Assembly (NCBI GenBank): GCA_013327885.1
Contig: JABUMY010000008.1
Coordinates: 186,001-250,000, forward strand
DNA length: 64,000 bases
Direction of reading: 5' to 3'
Origin: Flavisolibacter longurius
GTDB taxonomy: Bacteria > Bacteroidota > Bacteroidia > Chitinophagales > Chitinophagaceae
Shown: in pieces, positions 53,953-62,889 of the stretch
Numbering within the stretch: position 1 is the first letter of the stretch
Layout of the letters: every line of letters begins with the position of its first letter
The notes under the pieces: model-generated
What the model was told of the DNA's origin: nothing
What the model saw: the letters and a program-made list of their open reading frames with translations, nothing else
Databases searched by the model: none
Made by a program: the position numbers and the translations under genes

Positions 53953-54285
53953 TCAGCTATTCGCCCATAGATTGCCGCTGTCCTCATTATGCTGCTTTCT
54001 TTTGGCCAAGTAAACTTTACTTTTTAGTGCGGGATTAGGGCTTGGCTCGTAAACCACACAGCCAATTTCAATTAACTGCTTGAGACACTTGTGATATGTC
54101 GCACTACTCCCTATTTTCGCCAGTCGCATTACCTCTTTCCGTTTGATCAAGACTGGCGATACCCAGTGGTTTCGGCTCCACAAAAGGTAAAGCGCCATAT
54201 ATAAACTTATATGGCTGCTGCCAATGGTGGCTTCCTGAACAACAGAGGCGTAAAAATGGTATAAAACTGCGGAAGGATTCATCAA
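53953..54285 (-). CDS. Winged-helix-like DNA-binding protein
   Basis: The protein has 110 residues. It has an N-terminal helical part (YHFYASVVQEATIGSSHISL) and a likely winged helix (VLIKRKEVMRLAKIGSSATY, then CLKQLIEIGCVVYEPSPNP). It overlaps the excisionase-like gene by 4 bases, so the two are coupled. It could regulate transfer or excision. The family is common in Bacteroidota mobile elements but I cannot name it. Confidence 0.6.
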   Translation of the reverse strand: MMNPSAVLYHFYASVVQEATIGSSHISLYMALYLLWSRNHWVSPVLIKRKEVMRLAKIGSSATYHKCLKQLIEIGCVVYEPSPNPALKSKVYLAKRKQHNEDSGNLWANS

Positions 54286-54560
54286 CCATGTTTATTGTTG
54301 TAGAATTGGCCAAGCAGCGCATTTATTTCTTCCTGGCTGTAATAGAAGATTCCACCCAACTTGGCGGGATGCAGCTTTCCGGTAATGCGAAGATTCTGCA
54401 ACGTGTTGTAAGAAATCTTCAGAATCTTTCTCACTTCGCTGCTTTTCAACCACACTTTCTCCGGGGCTTTCCCCTTAGCAGCAAAGAGCTCCTTGATGTC
54501 ATTCAGCAATTGGGCGCGAAACGCCTGTAGGTCCTCCTTCGTCAATATCTCCACATTCAT
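54282..54560 (-). CDS. Excisionase-like helix-turn-helix protein (HTH_17)
   Basis: The protein has 92 residues. The C-terminal part is a MerR-like helix-turn-helix: VWLKSSEVRKILKISYNTLQ, then NLRITGKLHPAKLGGIFYYS. This is the pattern of the small DNA-binding proteins that act as excision directionality factors or regulators in Bacteroidota conjugative elements. The N-terminus is helical (LTKEDLQAFRAQLLNDIKEL). No integrase is in the window, so the pairing is not tested. Confidence 0.8.
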   Translation of the reverse strand: MNVEILTKEDLQAFRAQLLNDIKELFAAKGKAPEKVWLKSSEVRKILKISYNTLQNLRITGKLHPAKLGGIFYYSQEEINALLGQFYNNKHG

Positions 54561-54579
54561 GTTGCGTGCTGTTTGTACT

Positions 54580-56046
54580 TTAATTAAGTTTTACGCCTTT
54601 CTTGTTTCCCGGTCCTTCCTTCTGCGGAAGCAAATCTTTTGTGTCCTTGGCTTTCCCCTTTTTGGTATCGCCTGACTGTTTGCCGTTATCTGTTGAAATG
54701 GACTTATCCACTTCCTTTTTCGCATCTTTGTCCTTTCCCACTTCTTTGCCAGCCACTTTCTCTTTTCCCTCTACCTGGTACTTTTGCAGTTCTTCTTTTG
54801 TCACCCGTTTGAGTTCACTGTCATACAGGTTAACAGTTTTGTATTGCGGGTTAGCTTCTACGAACATCCGCACCGCACCGCCCTCCTTTTCAAAAGCAAC
54901 CGCCTGCAAGTTTCCTTTCTGCAGTGATGCAAGCAGGATGTCTCTGAGATCCGGCTCTTTTATGTCCCGGATGGGAAACTTCGCCAACGCTTCTTTTAAA
55001 TCATAGCCATATGCTTCATGGTATTGTTTCAGCTCGTGATTATTGCTTTTATCACGTTTACTGAAGTCAATCTGTAGCCAAGCATGATACTTCTGCCCTT
55101 CGCGGTTCTCCAGTTCCTTGTACACGACCCTGCCCTCCAGCAGGTTAAAAGCTTCTTTCGCCGTTACTCCTTTTCCTTTGTTCAGGTAAAAGGCTTGATC
55201 CTTCACGTCGCCATTGGATCTTCTCAGCGTTGCATGATAGCTGTTGAAGAAATACATATCCGTATTTTCAGATTTGCGGAAACTTAGCACAGCCGAAAAA
55301 GCCTTTTTGTTGATTTCCACTTCAAAAGACATGTGAAAGGCTGGTGCACCAGCTTTCATCTGCTCTTTTAAAGCCTCGGCAAGGCCTTCTCCAAAGCCAT
55401 TGTACTTGAGAGTATCCTTCAGATACTCAAAATTTTTCTCGTTCATAAAACTTGATTTTAATTGTTGATAAGATTGATTTGCTGTAATGATGTTTTCAGG
55501 ATTAACCGAAAAATGATGTACGATCCTATGCCGGTTTTCTATGGTAGTGTAATCGGAAAAGTGCTGCCTATATCGCACTTCCGGCCAGTATTTGAACATG
55601 AGGAGCTTTGCCACCTCTTCGCCTTCCATCCAAGAAGCCAGTCGCTCCAACGCGGCATTTGTAGCTTCGATGTAACCCGTGATGCGGTCGTATTCTTCTT
55701 TGGTTACTTTTTCGCTCCAGTTTTCGGTGAGAAAGTAGTCGTAATACTTATCTACTTCTTTTAGATTTTGTTCCAGCACCAAGGCATCAATGTCCCTGAT
55801 GCAGACATTAGGTATTTCAACTCTGGTTAGTGAAAGGTCATACCCGGTAAGGGAGTAATTCCCGGCTTCACCTCTTTGAAACGCCAAACCATACAAGAGG
55901 GTATCTTCACCAACAGAGCGGCCGTAGAAAAGATGAAAGGAAGGTGTGTCTGAGTTTCTAAATGCCTCTAATTCCCATGCTGTTCTTCCGGAAAAGCCCA
56001 GCTTTTCAAGCATTGCTTGCAACTCACGTATGTTTTCCTCGTTCAT
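54580..56046 (-). CDS. Mobile-element protein with a duplicated module
   Basis: The protein has 488 residues. Residues 1-75 and 201-275 are similar: MNEENIRELQAMLEKLGFSG and MNEKNFEYLKDTLKYNGFGE, followed by APAFHMSFE-type strands in both. The second copy begins at a Met encoded at 55446, after a stretch that looks like a gene leader. The C-terminal 70 residues are Lys/Asp/Gly-rich and disordered. It is likely two related genes joined. Proteins like the second copy are frequent in Bacteroidota conjugative elements, function unknown. Confidence 0.7.
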   Translation of the reverse strand: MNEENIRELQAMLEKLGFSGRTAWELEAFRNSDTPSFHLFYGRSVGEDTLLYGLAFQRGEAGNYSLTGYDLSLTRVEIPNVCIRDIDALVLEQNLKEVDKYYDYFLTENWSEKVTKEEYDRITGYIEATNAALERLASWMEGEEVAKLLMFKYWPEVRYRQHFSDYTTIENRHRIVHHFSVNPENIITANQSYQQLKSSFMNEKNFEYLKDTLKYNGFGEGLAEALKEQMKAGAPAFHMSFEVEINKKAFSAVLSFRKSENTDMYFFNSYHATLRRSNGDVKDQAFYLNKGKGVTAKEAFNLLEGRVVYKELENREGQKYHAWLQIDFSKRDKSNNHELKQYHEAYGYDLKEALAKFPIRDIKEPDLRDILLASLQKGNLQAVAFEKEGGAVRMFVEANPQYKTVNLYDSELKRVTKEELQKYQVEGKEKVAGKEVGKDKDAKKEVDKSISTDNGKQSGDTKKGKAKDTKDLLPQKEGPGNKKGVKLN

Positions 56047-56059
56047 CGCATTGCGTTTT

Positions 56060-56908
56060 TTAATCCAGTGGCTTTGCCCGAAGGAGGTGTTTACTTTTTA
56101 ACTTCAGCAGAAGGTTTCGACCGCCAGCCGCTTCCGTCATTTCTACCATTAGGTACTTTTCATTGGGGATCGTCAGTTTAGGAATAGCGATAACCAATCT
56201 TTGTGTACTGTCAGCCTTTACAAAAGCTGTCTCGCCTTCTGTAAGTAAGGGTACAATCTCCCTTTCCTGAACGGCAGTTCGCTTGCTCCCTGCTTTATCC
56301 CGCACATAAAGCCGAAACTGGTCTGTGTCGTAATTAATGTTCGAGTGGTTTTGGAGATGGAAACGAAGAAACATGGCGCTCTCCTTGACGTAGACGCCTT
56401 CAACCCTAATTGATACACCAGCTGATTTTGTGCTGAGGTGAAGGTTCTTATCGTCAGTGAGCGAGAGTTTGGCATAGTGAGCCAAGCTGCCATCGTTTAG
56501 CGTGCCTGAACCTTTTTGTTTATTCCCGTAAGTCTGTGGCTTTCCGGAAGCACTGTCTAGGTCTAAACTGATATAGGCAGGGTTGGGATTGTAGCAAACA
56601 AGAAAAGAATACAGCTTGCCGTCACTGGTGATCACACTTAGGTTGGTTTCCTCAAAGGCCTTCTGGTCCGCTTTTACTCTGAGGATGTTTTCTATACCAT
56701 TGGCCTTCTGCGCCAGGATAGCTGCACTTCCCCTGTCGATGGAGACTATGGAAAAGGGAAAAATCAAATGGGTTGTTTTGTTATAAGCTACTTCCAGGCT
56801 GTAGGGCTGAAGAATGGCTGAAGAAGCAAATGGTCTTACAGTTTGCGCATTTATGTTGGCTGCCACGCACACAAGTAAAAGGGCAAACACGAACAGATTC
56901 CGATTCAT
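56060..56908 (-). CDS. traN: Conjugative transposon protein TraN
   Basis: The protein has 282 residues from the ATG at 56908 (MNRNLFVFALLLV), where a signal peptide ending at NINAQ follows; the longer frame to 56950 overlaps traM. The N-terminal half (SLEVAYNKTTHLIFPFSIVS) is the family signature. TraN is an outer-membrane-associated part of the Bacteroidetes type IV transfer channel. It lies 13 bases upstream of the duplicated-module gene and 31 downstream of traM. Confidence 0.9.
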   Translation of the reverse strand: MNRNLFVFALLLVCVAANINAQTVRPFASSAILQPYSLEVAYNKTTHLIFPFSIVSIDRGSAAILAQKANGIENILRVKADQKAFEETNLSVITSDGKLYSFLVCYNPNPAYISLDLDSASGKPQTYGNKQKGSGTLNDGSLAHYAKLSLTDDKNLHLSTKSAGVSIRVEGVYVKESAMFLRFHLQNHSNINYDTDQFRLYVRDKAGSKRTAVQEREIVPLLTEGETAFVKADSTQRLVIAIPKLTIPNEKYLMVEMTEAAGGRNLLLKLKSKHLLRAKPLD

Positions 56909-56939
56909 AACACTGGATTTGATTGTTGATGGATGGTTA

Positions 56940-58193
56940 TTACTGCCCATTTTCGTCTTTTAAAAGCACTTGATAGCCGGTTTTCAGCGTCACTTTTACC
57001 AGCTTTACTTTTTTGGAAAGCAAGCCCTTTGCAGCTTGGACGCCGGCTGCTGTTGCCTGTGCTTTGAGCGAAGGGTCAAGTGATAACAGGCCAACCGATT
57101 GAAGACTTTGTTCAGCAGTGCCCTTTGCCACGTCACGGGAAATAGAACCTGGTACACGAACGCCTTCCAGGCCATCCAAATCATAAACATGTAGAGAAAC
57201 CGGGAACAAGTTTTCTTTATACCGGATGGCCGGAATAGATACCTTTAGTCGGTCCTCTAAAAGAGCCGCCGTACCAAAGACAAAAGTTCCTTTTGGAATG
57301 AGCGTTCCGCCCACATATACATCAGTCAACAGGCGCAATTTTATAGTAGAACCAGAGGTAACCGCCCCATCTTCCGCAATAACTGCTGTAACAGCATTTG
57401 CTTCCCTTGTCACTTCCGCCGGTTGGCCCATTTCATCCAGGAACGTATTTTGCTGCTTCGTTCCCCCGCTTTTGACTCCAGACCCAAGCAGCGATGCCTT
57501 GACTTCCATTTTATAGCGACTTACTGGGTAAACGCCTTTCTTGTTTTGCACCGATTGCACTTTCAGCCTTTCCTTCACCCGATCCGGATGCTGAATGTCA
57601 AGGATGCGCTCCATCATGCCGTTAAGCTGTTCCAACTCCGGATCGCTTTCTTTTTTCTCCTTAACACTCCCCATCATGTCAGCAAGCCTGTCCACATCTT
57701 CTGTTAGGCTTTGTACTTCCTTGCGCTGACCAAAAGGCGCCTTTTCTTTCTTTGCTGAAGACGATTGGGTGCCCAGTGCTTTGTTCAACTCGTCCAGCTT
57801 TCTGTAAACCTTTATTTCAGCCGGGTCTTTGGCTGAAAAAGAGCCGGGAGGTGTTGGGTCATAGCTGTAGCCTGCCCTGTCTGAAGGAGTGGCAGAAGCT
57901 GACGGGAATGATTTCTCCGGGTGAAAAGAGGGCTCAATGGCACTGTCGGCGGCAATGTTTTCAACTTTCGCCTGTGCTTCATAGAAGCTCAGTTTTGTTT
58001 TGTCCTTGTCATCACCCAGTTGCGCATTTGGGAGTTGAAGATTAATCCCCTCTTCTTTTTCTTTGGTCCCATCGGTTTCCGTTTTACCTCCTCCCATGGC
58101 CCAAAAAGCCATCGTCAAAAAAGGAATAACCAGCAGGGGCAGCACGAGGAGTGCCTTTCGTTTTCGCTGAAGACCATTTAGTTGACTGTTCAT
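56940..58193 (-). CDS. traM: Conjugative transposon protein TraM
   Basis: The protein has 417 residues from the ATG at 58193 (MNSQLNGLQRKRK). After one membrane helix (KALLVLPLLVIPFLTMAFWA) the N-terminal part is Ser/Pro-rich, a long periplasmic linker, and the C-terminal part holds the VirB10-like domain (VTSGSTIKLRLLTDVYVGGT and LIPKGTFVFG). It bridges the inner and outer membrane. The previous gene's frame overlaps its first 110 bases. Confidence 0.92.
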   Translation of the reverse strand: MNSQLNGLQRKRKALLVLPLLVIPFLTMAFWAMGGGKTETDGTKEKEEGINLQLPNAQLGDDKDKTKLSFYEAQAKVENIAADSAIEPSFHPEKSFPSASATPSDRAGYSYDPTPPGSFSAKDPAEIKVYRKLDELNKALGTQSSSAKKEKAPFGQRKEVQSLTEDVDRLADMMGSVKEKKESDPELEQLNGMMERILDIQHPDRVKERLKVQSVQNKKGVYPVSRYKMEVKASLLGSGVKSGGTKQQNTFLDEMGQPAEVTREANAVTAVIAEDGAVTSGSTIKLRLLTDVYVGGTLIPKGTFVFGTAALLEDRLKVSIPAIRYKENLFPVSLHVYDLDGLEGVRVPGSISRDVAKGTAEQSLQSVGLLSLDPSLKAQATAAGVQAAKGLLSKKVKLVKVTLKTGYQVLLKDENGQ

Positions 58194-58662
58194 AGACTGA
58201 CTTTTTATTTTGATTGTGATAAATGCTTTCAATCATGATTATTGTGTCCAGTAGCTTTGGGTGTTTTTGGAGTAGACTGTCAAGACGCATCTTTCCGGAT
58301 TTGGTTTTGGCAAGGCTGTCGAGTGCAAGCCTTAATCTTTGAATTCGTGCGAATTCACTGCTTGTAATCGTTTTCTGCCTGCTAGGGTGTCCTTCCAGTG
58401 GCATTACCTGAATGGGTGTAATGCGGAACGGCAGCGTTTTTTCCTTTAGGCTTGTGATAATAACATAGGCACTAGAAGAGACCAACAGCAGGCAAAAGAG
58501 GGCGAACAACAACTTTAGCTTACGTGGAGGTAGGCTATTTGACCTGCGCTGCAGGTACATGGCCCAGTGCACCAATTGATTATTGAAGCGAGTCAACACG
58601 CTTGCAAGGAATAATGGTGTTGTCTTCGCCTCAACCACTTTATTTTTTCTTTTCCACAGCAT
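58084..58662 (-). CDS. TraL-position membrane protein
   Basis: The protein has 192 residues with one membrane helix (KLKLLFALFCLLLVSSSAYV, about 48-68). The core RITPIQVMPLEGHPSRQKTI recurs in such proteins. It lies between traK and traM, where traL lies in CTnDOT-type elements, but it is not obviously similar to TraL. Its last 37 residues are read through the start of traM in another frame, so the C-terminus may be an artefact of a lost stop. It starts 2 bases after the stop of traK. Confidence 0.65.
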   Translation of the reverse strand: MLWKRKNKVVEAKTTPLFLASVLTRFNNQLVHWAMYLQRRSNSLPPRKLKLLFALFCLLLVSSSAYVIITSLKEKTLPFRITPIQVMPLEGHPSRQKTITSSEFARIQRLRLALDSLAKTKSGKMRLDSLLQKHPKLLDTIIMIESIYHNQNKKSVYEQSTKWSSAKTKGTPRAAPAGYSFFDDGFLGHGRR

Positions 58663-58664
58663 GA

Positions 58665-59285
58665 TTAGCGTTTTTCGGTTTTGATGTCACGGTTATCGAG
58701 GATGCGCCATTTTTCAATTAAGAAGCCATGTGGATTGTTATCAGACCTCGTGATTGACCGCAGAAAGCCTTCTGTAACAAGGGAGCGGGTGGTCACGGCA
58801 CTTGGCCGGGTAATCAGCTGTGTGGCCCAGCACCGGAAAGAATAAGGTACTGCGTTCAAATCAACCGAAACACTGTCCACGGTCACTTCCTGACTCACGT
58901 TGCCGGTAATGATTCCGGTGTAGTAATTGTTTTCTTTCAGGCTTTCATAGACGCTCCTGGCAGAACCATCAGCGAGATACAAGGCTTTCGTGATGGAAGC
59001 CTGAATGGCTTTTTCATCTGGCGCCAGTGTAAAGAAAGATTGATGGAAGGTGCGCACATGGTCCCTTGCTTCTACCGGAATGTTTTCCTTTCTGTCAGCG
59101 GCAAAGGCCTCAATAGCCTTTCCGTTCGCCAGCACATAGATGTGCGACTGGAGGTTTTCTGCAAGATGATAGCTTTTGTAGGTCACAAAGCCCGCCAAAC
59201 AAACAGTACATAAAATGACAACCAGAGAAAAGGTCCGCACCTGCCGAAAGGCTGTGTCCATATTTTTTGCTTTCTGAAACATCAC
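58665..59285 (-). CDS. traK: Conjugative transposon protein TraK
   Basis: The protein has 206 residues. One N-terminal helix (SLVVILCTVCLAGFVTYKSY) and a VirB8-like periplasmic domain with VPYSFRCWATQLITRPSAV near the end. It overlaps traJ by 4 bases, so they are translationally coupled. TraK is a structural part of the inner-membrane transfer complex. Confidence 0.92.
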   Translation of the reverse strand: MMFQKAKNMDTAFRQVRTFSLVVILCTVCLAGFVTYKSYHLAENLQSHIYVLANGKAIEAFAADRKENIPVEARDHVRTFHQSFFTLAPDEKAIQASITKALYLADGSARSVYESLKENNYYTGIITGNVSQEVTVDSVSVDLNAVPYSFRCWATQLITRPSAVTTRSLVTEGFLRSITRSDNNPHGFLIEKWRILDNRDIKTEKR

Positions 59286-60466
59286 TCCTTCCCTCCACTG
59301 ATTTTGTTCTTGAAATAGCTGCTCACCGCACTCCCAGTTGCCATGCCGGAAGCCATCACAGCCGGCGCATTGCCATAAACATCTTTGACCATCGAGGCAC
59401 CACCCTGAACGACCGTTTGGGTTGCAGAAGAAGCCGATGAGGTGAAAACGGAGCTCACCTTGTGCAAGAGTGCATTGCCACCACCGGCATGTACGATGTA
59501 ATTGGCAACAGATGGCACGGTGAAATAGCCAATGATACCGATAATCATAAAAATGAGGTAAGCGGTATCGGCAGAGGAGAAAAAAGTGTCACCTGTGGAA
59601 CCGATTTCCTGAATGTCCATGAGGATCATCTTCTCTTGTATCTTGCCGATGATAGAACCAAAAATGTTAGCCACCGGCAGCCACAAAAAAATGTTGATGT
59701 AGCGGGCTATCCAAACCGTCAGGGTGTGGCCAAATCCGTCAAAGACGGCCATCCCAAAGGCAAATGGCCCGAGAATAGCCAGGACAATCATGTAGAAGGT
59801 CCGAATGGTGTTGATGCAGAGAGCAGCAGCCATGTAAAGTATGTGCAGCACCTCGCTTAGCCATTCCTTGATGGCGTTCCGGAAGTTGTAGGAAGCTTTG
59901 GCCATGGCAAATTTTATGTCGTTGCCAATCGACTCTATCCAACCTTCGTTATCACCAGTCGGGTCATCTGGGTGGGTATATTTGTACCACTTGTCACGGT
60001 CGCCGCTGCCAGTCTCTCCCACGTACATCTGCCATACCGTGGTTTGTTTGATGGCCTCCTCTTTCTGCTTTAGCAAGACAGCAATGGCCTTATCTGAATT
60101 AGAAACCATAGCACCCGTTGCGGTGACTGTTGGTTTCATGACGCCATTAATCAGCGCAATCACAGATGGAAAAATGATGACAGCAAAACCAATAACAAAA
60201 GGCCGGAACAAAGGATAAAAGTCAATAGGTTCAGCTCTAGAGATATGCCCCCAGACACGGGAGGCAATGTACCAGGTAGCCGCAAAGCCAGCTATCCCTC
60301 TACCGACTCCTATTAACTGACTGCAAAGCGGCAGCATTTCGTCATAAAGCTGCTCTAACACCTTCTGAAGCCCGCCTATTTCGTTGGCTAATGCCTGTGC
60401 TTGAGACAAAAGGGGCAAAACCATTCCCGCAGCCATGCAAAGCATAGCTCTCACACTTCGTTTCAT
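59282..60466 (-). CDS. traJ: Conjugative transposon protein TraJ
   Basis: The protein has 394 residues with several membrane helices, matching the VirB6-like family: GLQKVLEQLYDEMLPLCSQL early, RPFVIGFAVIIFPSVIALIN in the middle and FAFGMAVFDGFGHTLTVWIA later. It forms part of the inner-membrane channel. It lies 9 bases after the first TraI-like gene and overlaps traK by 4. Confidence 0.93.
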   Translation of the reverse strand: MKRSVRAMLCMAAGMVLPLLSQAQALANEIGGLQKVLEQLYDEMLPLCSQLIGVGRGIAGFAATWYIASRVWGHISRAEPIDFYPLFRPFVIGFAVIIFPSVIALINGVMKPTVTATGAMVSNSDKAIAVLLKQKEEAIKQTTVWQMYVGETGSGDRDKWYKYTHPDDPTGDNEGWIESIGNDIKFAMAKASYNFRNAIKEWLSEVLHILYMAAALCINTIRTFYMIVLAILGPFAFGMAVFDGFGHTLTVWIARYINIFLWLPVANIFGSIIGKIQEKMILMDIQEIGSTGDTFFSSADTAYLIFMIIGIIGYFTVPSVANYIVHAGGGNALLHKVSSVFTSSASSATQTVVQGGASMVKDVYGNAPAVMASGMATGSAVSSYFKNKISGGKE

Positions 60467-60475
60467 ATGATTTAC

Positions 60476-61111
60476 TTACTTTTTAATAGAGAAAAGGCTC
60501 TTTTGCGACTGGGCATCTGCTGAGGCTTTTGCCCGATGTAATGCCAGCAGTTTTGTATCCTGGTTAAAATGGCGAATAAAAGTCAACTGGTCAGAAGCTT
60601 CTTTCCAGATAGCATCTATTGCGGTCAAACGCTCGTCATCGGACATCCGAAGTTTCCCAGCTGTGACTACCATCGTTAGTGCTTCTATGTTCTTGATACT
60701 TTGGTTGAAGAGGTTTTCTGAAACAGATTTTATGTATTTCAACTCTTCAGGCGAGAAAAAGCTGCTGCTCACAAATCTTCTATAGCCTGCCTTGCACTCT
60801 TTGACCAAGCTGATTTGAGCACGAACAATATCGGTAATACGCCGGTAGTTCCGTACTGTTGGACTGACTTGCAACAGCCCATCCAAAAAGACGTCATGGA
60901 GACTGAAATTTCCTTCTGATAAATCTTTAATTGTAGAGTACCCTTTTGAGACAATTTCATAACCCTTTTTCAGGTCTTCCAAAATATTTTTCAGTTGCGC
61001 CAACTTCTCTACGTTGAGAAGAAGCTGTTGCACTTCCTGGCCCTGTCCCTGTACTTTTTGGGAAATGAGCATAATAGCCATAGCAGATAAACCAAAAACC
61101 CACTTTTTCAT
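60476..61111 (-). CDS. TraI-like conjugation protein, copy 1
   Basis: The protein has 211 residues. The signal peptide (QKVQGQ) precedes a helical domain with LKKGYEIVSKGYSTIKDLSE, ITDIVRAQISLVKECKAGYR and DDERLTAIDAIWKEASDQL. It resembles the two genes upstream of it (61131 and 61790), so three tandem paralogues are present. They are periplasmic parts of the transfer apparatus by position and family; the individual roles are unknown. Confidence 0.8.
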   Translation of the reverse strand: MKKWVFGLSAMAIMLISQKVQGQGQEVQQLLLNVEKLAQLKNILEDLKKGYEIVSKGYSTIKDLSEGNFSLHDVFLDGLLQVSPTVRNYRRITDIVRAQISLVKECKAGYRRFVSSSFFSPEELKYIKSVSENLFNQSIKNIEALTMVVTAGKLRMSDDERLTAIDAIWKEASDQLTFIRHFNQDTKLLALHRAKASADAQSQKSLFSIKK

Positions 61112-61130
61112 ACATCACGTTTTTATGCGC

Positions 61131-61763
61131 TTAATAGAGCGACCTCATTTTCACTGCCTCTTTCCGCTCATTCAAACGGTTCAGGGCAGCCATCGAAATA
61201 TTGTTTGCAAAATGTCTTACAAAAACATACAATTCCTCCATGTTTTGGTAAAGCGATTGAAGCCTTTTCAATCTTTCATCATCTGTCATTTGATAATGCC
61301 CATCCGATGTGAGTAAAACTGCCTCATCCCCTACCGCTTTACTTTCCGTAGAGATATTTCCCAGCACCTTGGAGAAGTAATCTCTTTCGGCCGAAGAAAA
61401 CTCATCCATCCTCAAGCGCTTCTTTTTACACTCGTTAACCACTTTCTGAATAGCTGCCTGTAATGTAGCCATTCGCTGAACGAGTTTACTACCCTTTACA
61501 CCCTCCCGAACCTGAAGCAAGGAAGTAAAGCGGTCCCGGTGAATGATCAAATCACTTTCCTTCAAATGACCGATGTTTTTCAACCCGGCATCAATCAGGT
61601 CATATCCTTTTTTCACGGTAGCACCATAAACCCTGAGGGCAGATATTTGTTCCACTAAATATTTGATTTGCGTCTTTTTTTGACGAAACCACTCATCCCA
61701 GGTCTGTGCACTTACATTGAGGACAAGACATAACATGACCAGGACGGCAACTATCCTTTTCAT
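61131..61763 (-). CDS. TraI-like conjugation protein, copy 2
   Basis: The protein has 210 residues with a signal peptide (CLVLNVSAQ). The same helical pattern as copy 1 is seen: VKKGYDLIDAGLKNIGHLKE, ECKKKRLRMDEFSSAERDYF and DDERLKRLQSLYQNMEELYV. It lies 19 bases upstream of copy 1. Confidence 0.8.
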   Translation of the reverse strand: MKRIVAVLVMLCLVLNVSAQTWDEWFRQKKTQIKYLVEQISALRVYGATVKKGYDLIDAGLKNIGHLKESDLIIHRDRFTSLLQVREGVKGSKLVQRMATLQAAIQKVVNECKKKRLRMDEFSSAERDYFSKVLGNISTESKAVGDEAVLLTSDGHYQMTDDERLKRLQSLYQNMEELYVFVRHFANNISMAALNRLNERKEAVKMRSLY

Positions 61764-61789
61764 TTTTACTCTATTTTATAGATGAATCA

Positions 61790-62473
61790 CTACATTCCGT
61801 AAAGCTTTCGAACGACAGCTATTTCATGAACGTTTTTGGACCGTTGCAGGGAAAGTTGAACATTTTGATTGTTGAAAGCTTTGATGTCATTGTAATTCTG
61901 TTGCATCGCATCGGCCGCAGCATTAATCAACTCCAACCGTTTTGAATCGGTAACTTGAAGCGAGAACGATTGAATCACTACGATCACCTGTTCCAGGTTT
62001 CTCAAGCTTTCCTCCATAATACCAGCGTAGACCTTTTCCATGTAGGAAACCTCCTCCGGTGTGAAGTGCTTGTCCTGCTGTATGCCATTCCAGGCTCTTT
62101 TATATTCCTTTACCAATAAAATTTGGCGGCTGGCAATGTCCCTGACCTTGTGGTAGTAACCAACCAGATCTTTTACTTTCCAGAGTTCGTCAAAGTAATC
62201 TTGATAAAGACTACGCTGCTTTTCCACCCAATCTGATATTTCATCCAAACGAAGTTTCGACACCGTATTCTCCACAACCTTCTGCGCATTCTGCAGCCAA
62301 ATTACCTGGTTTTGCAGACGCTGAATTTTCAAGTCAACAGCAACAATCGCTTTCTTGATTCCCTGCTGAATGATAACTGTAATTGGGTCTTGCGCTTTCA
62401 AATGGCTTTGAGGCAACGCTACAATGAATACCACGACACACAAAATCAATCTCACCTTTTTCATAGTAAACAT
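61790..62473 (-). CDS. TraI-like conjugation protein, copy 3
   Basis: The protein has 227 residues with a signal peptide. It has a longer N-terminal part than the other copies (PITVIIQQGIKKAIVAVDLK, QRLQNQVIWLQNAQKVVENT) and shares the helical core (VRDIASRQILLVKEYKRAWN, VTDSKRLELINAAADAMQQN). It lies 26 bases upstream of copy 2. Confidence 0.8.
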   Translation of the reverse strand: MFTMKKVRLILCVVVFIVALPQSHLKAQDPITVIIQQGIKKAIVAVDLKIQRLQNQVIWLQNAQKVVENTVSKLRLDEISDWVEKQRSLYQDYFDELWKVKDLVGYYHKVRDIASRQILLVKEYKRAWNGIQQDKHFTPEEVSYMEKVYAGIMEESLRNLEQVIVVIQSFSLQVTDSKRLELINAAADAMQQNYNDIKAFNNQNVQLSLQRSKNVHEIAVVRKLYGM

Positions 62474-62478
62474 TTTCT

Positions 62479-62865
62479 TTATTCTTCAGCGACCTTTTTA
62501 TAGATCGATGAACCAATTGAAAGCTGGTTTCCATCTGCTGAGAGGGAGTAGATCCTGCCGTGTTTTTGCTCCTTTAACTGACTGGTGCCCGCTTCCCAAA
62601 TTGCGGTGGCCGTCTCTTGTTTGAGTTCTTTTGCTTTGACACCCTTCTCCGTAATTCTTTGAAAGCCGACACTTCGCTTCAAGGAAAACAAGTCATTCTG
62701 GCCCAGGACAGGCGTAATGGCAAGTGTATCCTCTGCCAAGCTAAATTCACTTTTAGACTGCATCACGTAGGTTCCTTCAACTGTTTCACTGGAGCCCTGG
62801 CTGTTTGAGTTTGCACATGACAGCACTACCGGAATAACCAGAAAAGGCAAAAAATTCAGTTTCAT
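62479..62865 (-). CDS. Lipoprotein of the transfer operon
   Basis: The protein has 128 residues. The lipobox VVLSC follows the signal peptide. The rest is a beta-rich domain with YVMQSKSEFSLAEDTLAITP and RIYSLSADGNQLSIGSSIYK. It lies 24 bases after traG and 5 before the third TraI-like gene, so it is part of the operon. I do not recognise a family. Confidence 0.7.
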   Translation of the reverse strand: MKLNFLPFLVIPVVLSCANSNSQGSSETVEGTYVMQSKSEFSLAEDTLAITPVLGQNDLFSLKRSVGFQRITEKGVKAKELKQETATAIWEAGTSQLKEQKHGRIYSLSADGNQLSIGSSIYKKVAEE

Positions 62866-62889
62866 AGATTTTGCTTTTATGTGATGGAA

